Of a stretch of DNA of 64,000 nt, positions 60,176-64,000 are shown in pieces. Every line of letters begins with the position of its first letter. Positions within the stretch are counted from its first letter, which is position 1. Source of the stretch: Pseudoxanthomonas helianthi (lineage in GTDB: Bacteria > Pseudomonadota > Gammaproteobacteria > Xanthomonadales > Xanthomonadaceae); the NCBI RefSeq assembly GCF_017939625.1, contig NZ_JAGKTC010000002.1, positions 473,420 to 537,419 on the forward strand. Reading direction: 5' to 3'. Both the position numbers and the translations under genes were made by a program. The notes under the pieces are model-generated. The model searched no databases. It saw nothing but the letters and a program-made list of their open reading frames with translations, and was not told the origin of the DNA.

Positions 60176-62932
60176 TCAGAACTTGTAGCCGAAGCCCGCC
60201 AGGATCGTCTTTCCGTACTCGAAGTACTTCAGCGGCCGTGAGGCCGAATCGGTGCTGTCTTCCGAACGCGCCGGCTCGTCGCCGATGTTGCTGACCTGCA
60301 GGTACAGCGAGAGGCCCTTCAGCTTGCCGTTGTTGAAGTTGTAGTTGATCTGCGCATCCTGCACCTTCTCGCCGTGGAAGTCTTCGTAGCCGAGGTCGGC
60401 GCCGAAGCCCCGGCTCTCGCCGCGGAACTTGCTGCGGGTGCGCTGGCTGAGCCGGAGGGAAAAGCCGCCGCGCTCGTAGTAGGCGGTCAGACTCGACACG
60501 TACTTCGACCAGCCCGGCAGGCGCTCGCTGGTGCCTGGTCCGTTCGGATGGATGGTCGTGTCGGTTACCGCATAGCTGCCGAGCACGCCGAAACCGTCCA
60601 GACCGCGCCAGATCACGTCGAGCGGTACCGAGAACGAGGCCTCGTAACCGCGCAGCAGGCCGCCGCTGCCGTTGAACTTGCCCTTCAGGTAGCCTTGGGT
60701 GCTGGTGGGGTAGTTGAGTTGGCCGGGCGCAGGCGCCGGCAACGCATAGTCGGCGAAGTCGTACGCAAGGGTGTCCGTGAAGATGTAGTTCAACAGATCC
60801 TTGTAGAAATAAGCCACGCCGAGGAAGCCGGTGTTGCCCGCCTCGGTGGTGAAGTATTTTTCCAGGCTCAGGTCGTAGGCATTGGCCAACCAAGGCTTGA
60901 GTTGCGGATTGCCGCCTTCGCCGCACCAGGTTCCGCCTTGGACCGGGATGTTGTTGCAGTTGCCGGTGGAGATGTTCACGTCGACGTTGGCGCGCATATC
61001 GTCCATGCGCGGGCGCTGCATCTGCCGTGAAGCGCCGAAGCGGATGTAGTACTCGTCCGGGAAGCCCAATGCCAGATTCAGGCTGGGAAGGAAGTTGCTG
61101 TAGTTGGCGTTCTCGGAGATGTTGTCGCCGCTCTCGCTGCCCGCGACGGTGTTGATGCCGTTCGAGGTCTGGTCCGCCTTCACCCACTGCACGCCGACGT
61201 TGCCGCGCAGGGTCAGGTTCTGGCCGATGTCGGTGTTGATGTTGGCCTGGACGTAGAAAGTATCGATTTTCTCGCGGACCGACCAGTTCTTGTTGGCGAT
61301 GTCCTTGTGGTTCTTGCGCACGAGGTCATAGGTGCCGTTGTTCAGCAGTGTTTCCGCGTCGAACATTGCCATGCCGTCGATGCCGCCGAAGCTGAAGTCG
61401 GTCGGGCTGCCGGGGAATGGCGCGGTAGCGCCGACCACGCAGTTGCCCGGCGAGGCCGGGTTGGCCTGCAGGCACAACTTGTATTCCAGCGACGATTTTT
61501 CCTTCTTGCGGATCGTTTCGTTGATGCCGAACGACACGCTTTCGATGAAGCCTTCGTCGAAGGTGCGGGTCAGGTCGATCCGGCCGGCGTTGATGCGGTC
61601 CTTGATCTGGAAATTCTTCAGATAACCGTCCTGGGACCAGTTGCCAGCATCGACCATCTGCAGTTGGTTCGGGTCGTTGAAATCGGCGTCGAAAGCGTAG
61701 CGATTGAAGCCGTTCGGATCGAGGGTCACACGCAGGTTGGTGGTGCCCGCGCCCTTCAGGCCGACGTAGGTTTCGAGGAAATCCATGTCGCGGTGGACGC
61801 GCGAGGTGGAGATGTCCTGAGTCAGGGTCCAATGCTCGCCCAGGCGCCACTTGTTGTTCCAGCCCAACGAGAACAAACGGTCGTCGAGCGGGTTGGAGTC
61901 GGCGCGCAGCACCGGCTTGATTCCCGTCCAGCTACTGTCGGTAACGGTGCCGTTGCCGTTCGCGGTGTAGCCGGGAAGCAAGGTTTCGGTCCCGTTGCTG
62001 CCCCAGGCCGTACCGAATTCGACGCCCGATTTGATCTCGGTCTTCTCGAACTTGGAATAGAACAGGTCGAGCGAGGTCTCGTAGATGTCGCCCGGCTTGT
62101 ACTGAATGGTCAACATCGCGCCGTTGCGCTTGTTGTTGTCGTCGAACTTGTAGACCTTGCCGCCGCCGAAGACATTGTTCCCGTTGAGGGGAGCGCCCCT
62201 CGCACCACCGGTATAGCCCCAGGTCTCGTTCTGGAAACCCGGCTGCGGGCTGTCGATGTGCGCATATCCGAAGGCGACGCCGAGCTTGTTGTCGAGGAAC
62301 TGGTCGATGTAGGAGAAGCTGTAGCGGTTGCCGTTCTCCTTCTGGTCGCGGATCTTGTTCTGCTCGTAGCGGGCGTTGACGGCTATCACCCGTTCGGAGA
62401 AGTCGAGCGGACGCACGGTGCGCAGGTCGACGGTACCCGACAGGCCTTGGCCGACCAGGCGGGCGTCGGGGGTCTTGTAGACCACTGCGGAGCTGAGCAG
62501 CTCGGACGGATACTGGTCGAATTCGACGCCGCGGTTGTCGCTGGTATTGGCCTGCTCGCGGCCGTTGAGCGTGGTGCCGGCGAAGTCGCCGGAGAGGCCG
62601 CGGATGTTGATCTGGGAGGCGCGGCCGCGCTCGCGTTGCGCGGTCAGGCCGGGGAGGCGGGCGATCGAGTCGGCGATCGACGCATCGGGCAGTTTGCCGA
62701 TGTCTTCGGCGGAGACGGCTTCGACGATCGAGGTCGCGGTCTGCTTGGTCTCGAGGGACTTTTCGATGCCGGTGCGGATGCCGACCACCTTGACCTTGTC
62801 CAGGTTGACGGTTTCATCGGTCTTGGCCTTGTCCGCCTCGGTTTGGGCGGCGTCCTGGGCTTGCGCGTTGGCGGCCATCGCCATTGCGGATACGACGGCG
62901 ACGCACAGCAGGTTGCGCTTGAGTTGCAACAT
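60176..62932 (-). CDS. TonB-dependent receptor
   Basis: The 918-aa outer membrane transporter has a signal peptide (MLQLKRNLLCVAVVSAMAMA), then a plug domain with KVKVVGIRTGIEKSLETKQT and IADSIARLPGL. A large beta-barrel follows, and the C-terminal strand ends ILAGFGYKF with the final Phe. It belongs to the family of large receptors that import glycans or other substrates in Xanthomonadaceae; the substrate is unknown. A GGAGGGG ribosome site precedes the ATG. The neighbouring halogenase-like gene and esterase suggest a shared uptake locus. Confidence 0.93.
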   Translation of the reverse strand: MLQLKRNLLCVAVVSAMAMAANAQAQDAAQTEADKAKTDETVNLDKVKVVGIRTGIEKSLETKQTATSIVEAVSAEDIGKLPDASIADSIARLPGLTAQRERGRASQINIRGLSGDFAGTTLNGREQANTSDNRGVEFDQYPSELLSSAVVYKTPDARLVGQGLSGTVDLRTVRPLDFSERVIAVNARYEQNKIRDQKENGNRYSFSYIDQFLDNKLGVAFGYAHIDSPQPGFQNETWGYTGGARGAPLNGNNVFGGGKVYKFDDNNKRNGAMLTIQYKPGDIYETSLDLFYSKFEKTEIKSGVEFGTAWGSNGTETLLPGYTANGNGTVTDSSWTGIKPVLRADSNPLDDRLFSLGWNNKWRLGEHWTLTQDISTSRVHRDMDFLETYVGLKGAGTTNLRVTLDPNGFNRYAFDADFNDPNQLQMVDAGNWSQDGYLKNFQIKDRINAGRIDLTRTFDEGFIESVSFGINETIRKKEKSSLEYKLCLQANPASPGNCVVGATAPFPGSPTDFSFGGIDGMAMFDAETLLNNGTYDLVRKNHKDIANKNWSVREKIDTFYVQANINTDIGQNLTLRGNVGVQWVKADQTSNGINTVAGSESGDNISENANYSNFLPSLNLALGFPDEYYIRFGASRQMQRPRMDDMRANVDVNISTGNCNNIPVQGGTWCGEGGNPQLKPWLANAYDLSLEKYFTTEAGNTGFLGVAYFYKDLLNYIFTDTLAYDFADYALPAPAPGQLNYPTSTQGYLKGKFNGSGGLLRGYEASFSVPLDVIWRGLDGFGVLGSYAVTDTTIHPNGPGTSERLPGWSKYVSSLTAYYERGGFSLRLSQRTRSKFRGESRGFGADLGYEDFHGEKVQDAQINYNFNNGKLKGLSLYLQVSNIGDEPARSEDSTDSASRPLKYFEYGKTILAGFGYKF

Positions 62933-63168
62933 TTTCCCCTCCAGGAATGTTGTCTTGTGTGGATCCGGATTGTTCCGGGACGACCCGGACCGCTGGGGAA
63001 ACCTGGGTCGCCCTGAGCGTGGAGCAATGGTAGACGCGCGAATTGGCGCACAAATCGCCCTGCATACGTATTCATGACAAAAGCGTTAAACGCATGAACG
63101 CGTCGCGCGCGTGTAATCGCCGGTACGGGCGCTTACCGGGCGCAATTCAGCAAGGAGACCCGCTTGGA

Positions 63169-64000
63169 TCAGCGGCCGAGCAGGAACCGCAGCGGCACTT
63201 CGACGCGTTTGCGCCAGGACTTTTCCGAGTGGTCGGCGCCGGGGAATTCGCGGCTGATCCAGTTCACGCCGTTGCGATAACCGGCTCGCTGCATGGCTTG
63301 GTCCATGCGTTGCTGGTACGGCGCGTAGGCGGCGTCGAGGGTGGCGGTACCGTGATCGAAGTAGAAACGGTGCGTCGCCGGATCGGGCAGGTGCTTGCCG
63401 AAATAATCGATGGCCGCGCCGCCGCCAGCCGGCCAATGCGTGGACACGCAGGCGGCGCGACCGAATACCTGCGGGTATTCCGTCAGCGCGTACGCAGAAA
63501 TCAGTCCGCCCATGCTCGATCCCATCAGCATCGTGTCGTCGCGGCCGGGAAGGGTGCGAAAACGTTCGTCGATGAAGGGCTTCAACTCATCGACGAGGAA
63601 GGAGAGATATTCGTCCGAACGCAGGTCGCCGCGCGGCAGGTCGGGCCAGCCGTCGACGAAATGCACTGCGTCGGTGGTCACCGCCTTGGCAGGCATGTAT
63701 TCGGCCAGCCGGGCCGGCGTATTCCACACCGCCACCACGATGGCGGCACGGATACCGCCGCTGGCGATGAGCTTGGTCATCGCCTCGTCGATGCCCCAGG
63801 TCGTGCCGCCGTAAGCGGTGTCGCGGGAGGCGTCGAACAGGTTCTGGCCGTCGTGCAAGTACAGCACCGGGTAGCGCTTGCGCGGATCGCCGTCGTAGCC
63901 TGGCGGCAACCACACGTCGACGTTGCGCGAGGCGACGCGCGCCGAGGAAAACTGGGGAAAATGCAGCAGCTTCCCACCGCCGCTCGCAGGGAACGCCCAA
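63169..64000 (-). CDS. Esterase, D-type alpha/beta hydrolase (5' end outside the window)
   Basis: The visible 277 codons are the C-terminal part of a putative esterase of the Fes/esterase D group. It has VDVWLPPGYDGDPRKRYPVL, YLHDGQNLFDA, the nucleophile elbow LMGSSMGGLISAY, and FPGADHSEKSW with the catalytic His. The frame is open to the window edge on the minus strand, so the start lies beyond base 64000. It could act on substrates imported by the adjacent receptor. Confidence 0.85.
   Translation of the reverse strand, partial: WAFPASGGGKLLHFPQFSSARVASRNVDVWLPPGYDGDPRKRYPVLYLHDGQNLFDASRDTAYGGTTWGIDEAMTKLIASGGIRAAIVVAVWNTPARLAEYMPAKAVTTDAVHFVDGWPDLPRGDLRSDEYLSFLVDELKPFIDERFRTLPGRDDTMLMGSSMGGLISAYALTEYPQVFGRAACVSTHWPAGGGAAIDYFGKHLPDPATHRFYFDHGTATLDAAYAPYQQRMDQAMQRAGYRNGVNWISREFPGADHSEKSWRKRVEVPLRFLLGR

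Overview
This window reads as chromosome of a high-GC gammaproteobacterium of the Xanthomonadaceae (Lysobacter/Luteimonas/Thermomonas-like). The evidence is the str-S10-spc-alpha ribosomal superoperon without rpmJ after secY, a class II (plant-type) DAHP synthase, lineage-typical paired REP-like repeats, an N-acetyl-less OmpA with a Pro/Ala linker, and a TonB-dependent receptor next to a tryptophan halogenase. The genus is inferred, not proven.

Layout. 1-18.7 kb: rpsG, fusA, tuf, then the S10, spc and alpha operons from rpsJ to rplQ, all on +. A sigma70-type promoter plus a terminator-like leader hairpin precedes rpsJ. 18.8-23.1 kb: a His-rich PadR (YqjI-like) regulator, an MFS transporter, dsbB and a class II DAHP synthase. 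23.1-28.9 kb: a nested REP array, a lipoprotein amidase, a DUF2127-like membrane protein, typA/bipA, a cyclophilin and mdh. 29.0-33.4 kb: a propionate/methylcitrate cluster in the order prpE-prpB-prpC. 33.4-40.0 kb (mostly minus strand): a SleB-type hydrolase, a REP pair, fadH, a YczE-like membrane protein, a MalY/PatB aminotransferase, a zinc-less alcohol dehydrogenase-like oxidoreductase and a LigB/YgiD dioxygenase. 40.4-47.7 kb: ompA, a small exported protein, an RsuA/RluB-type pseudouridine synthase, kbl, an orphan FimT/GspH pilin, uvrB and a Fpg/Nei glycosylase.

47,861-58,404 is the accessory part: a 10.5-kb integrated element bounded by an exact 49-bp direct repeat that is the 3' part of a tRNA-Val(GAC) gene. 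It carries a tyrosine integrase and an AlpA-like protein at opposite ends. Just inside each end lies an identical tandem pair of the 11-mer TTTGCCGTACT, probably integrase arm sites. Inside are a small serine recombinase, a two-gene module (zinc-ribbon/PIN-like protein plus a PD-(D/E)xK-like protein), a MerR/Xis-type HTH protein, an HNH-like protein, and a single 1,084-aa protein that resembles podovirus internal-virion (DNA-ejection) proteins. I see no capsid, terminase, portal or replication gene, so it looks like a phage satellite rather than a prophage.

Its noncoding control region (about 50.0-50.85 kb) holds a 103-bp imperfect tandem repeat, several dyads, and copies of an AAGTCCC-type motif. 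Some copies resemble phage single-subunit RNA polymerase promoters, and the same 16-mer recurs on the far side of the cargo module. This element is the best candidate in the window for an undescribed system.

Beyond the element, 58.5-64.0 kb encodes a tryptophan halogenase-like flavoprotein, a TonB-dependent receptor and an esterase cut by the window end, all on the minus strand; this is a nutrient-uptake locus of the kind common in this family.
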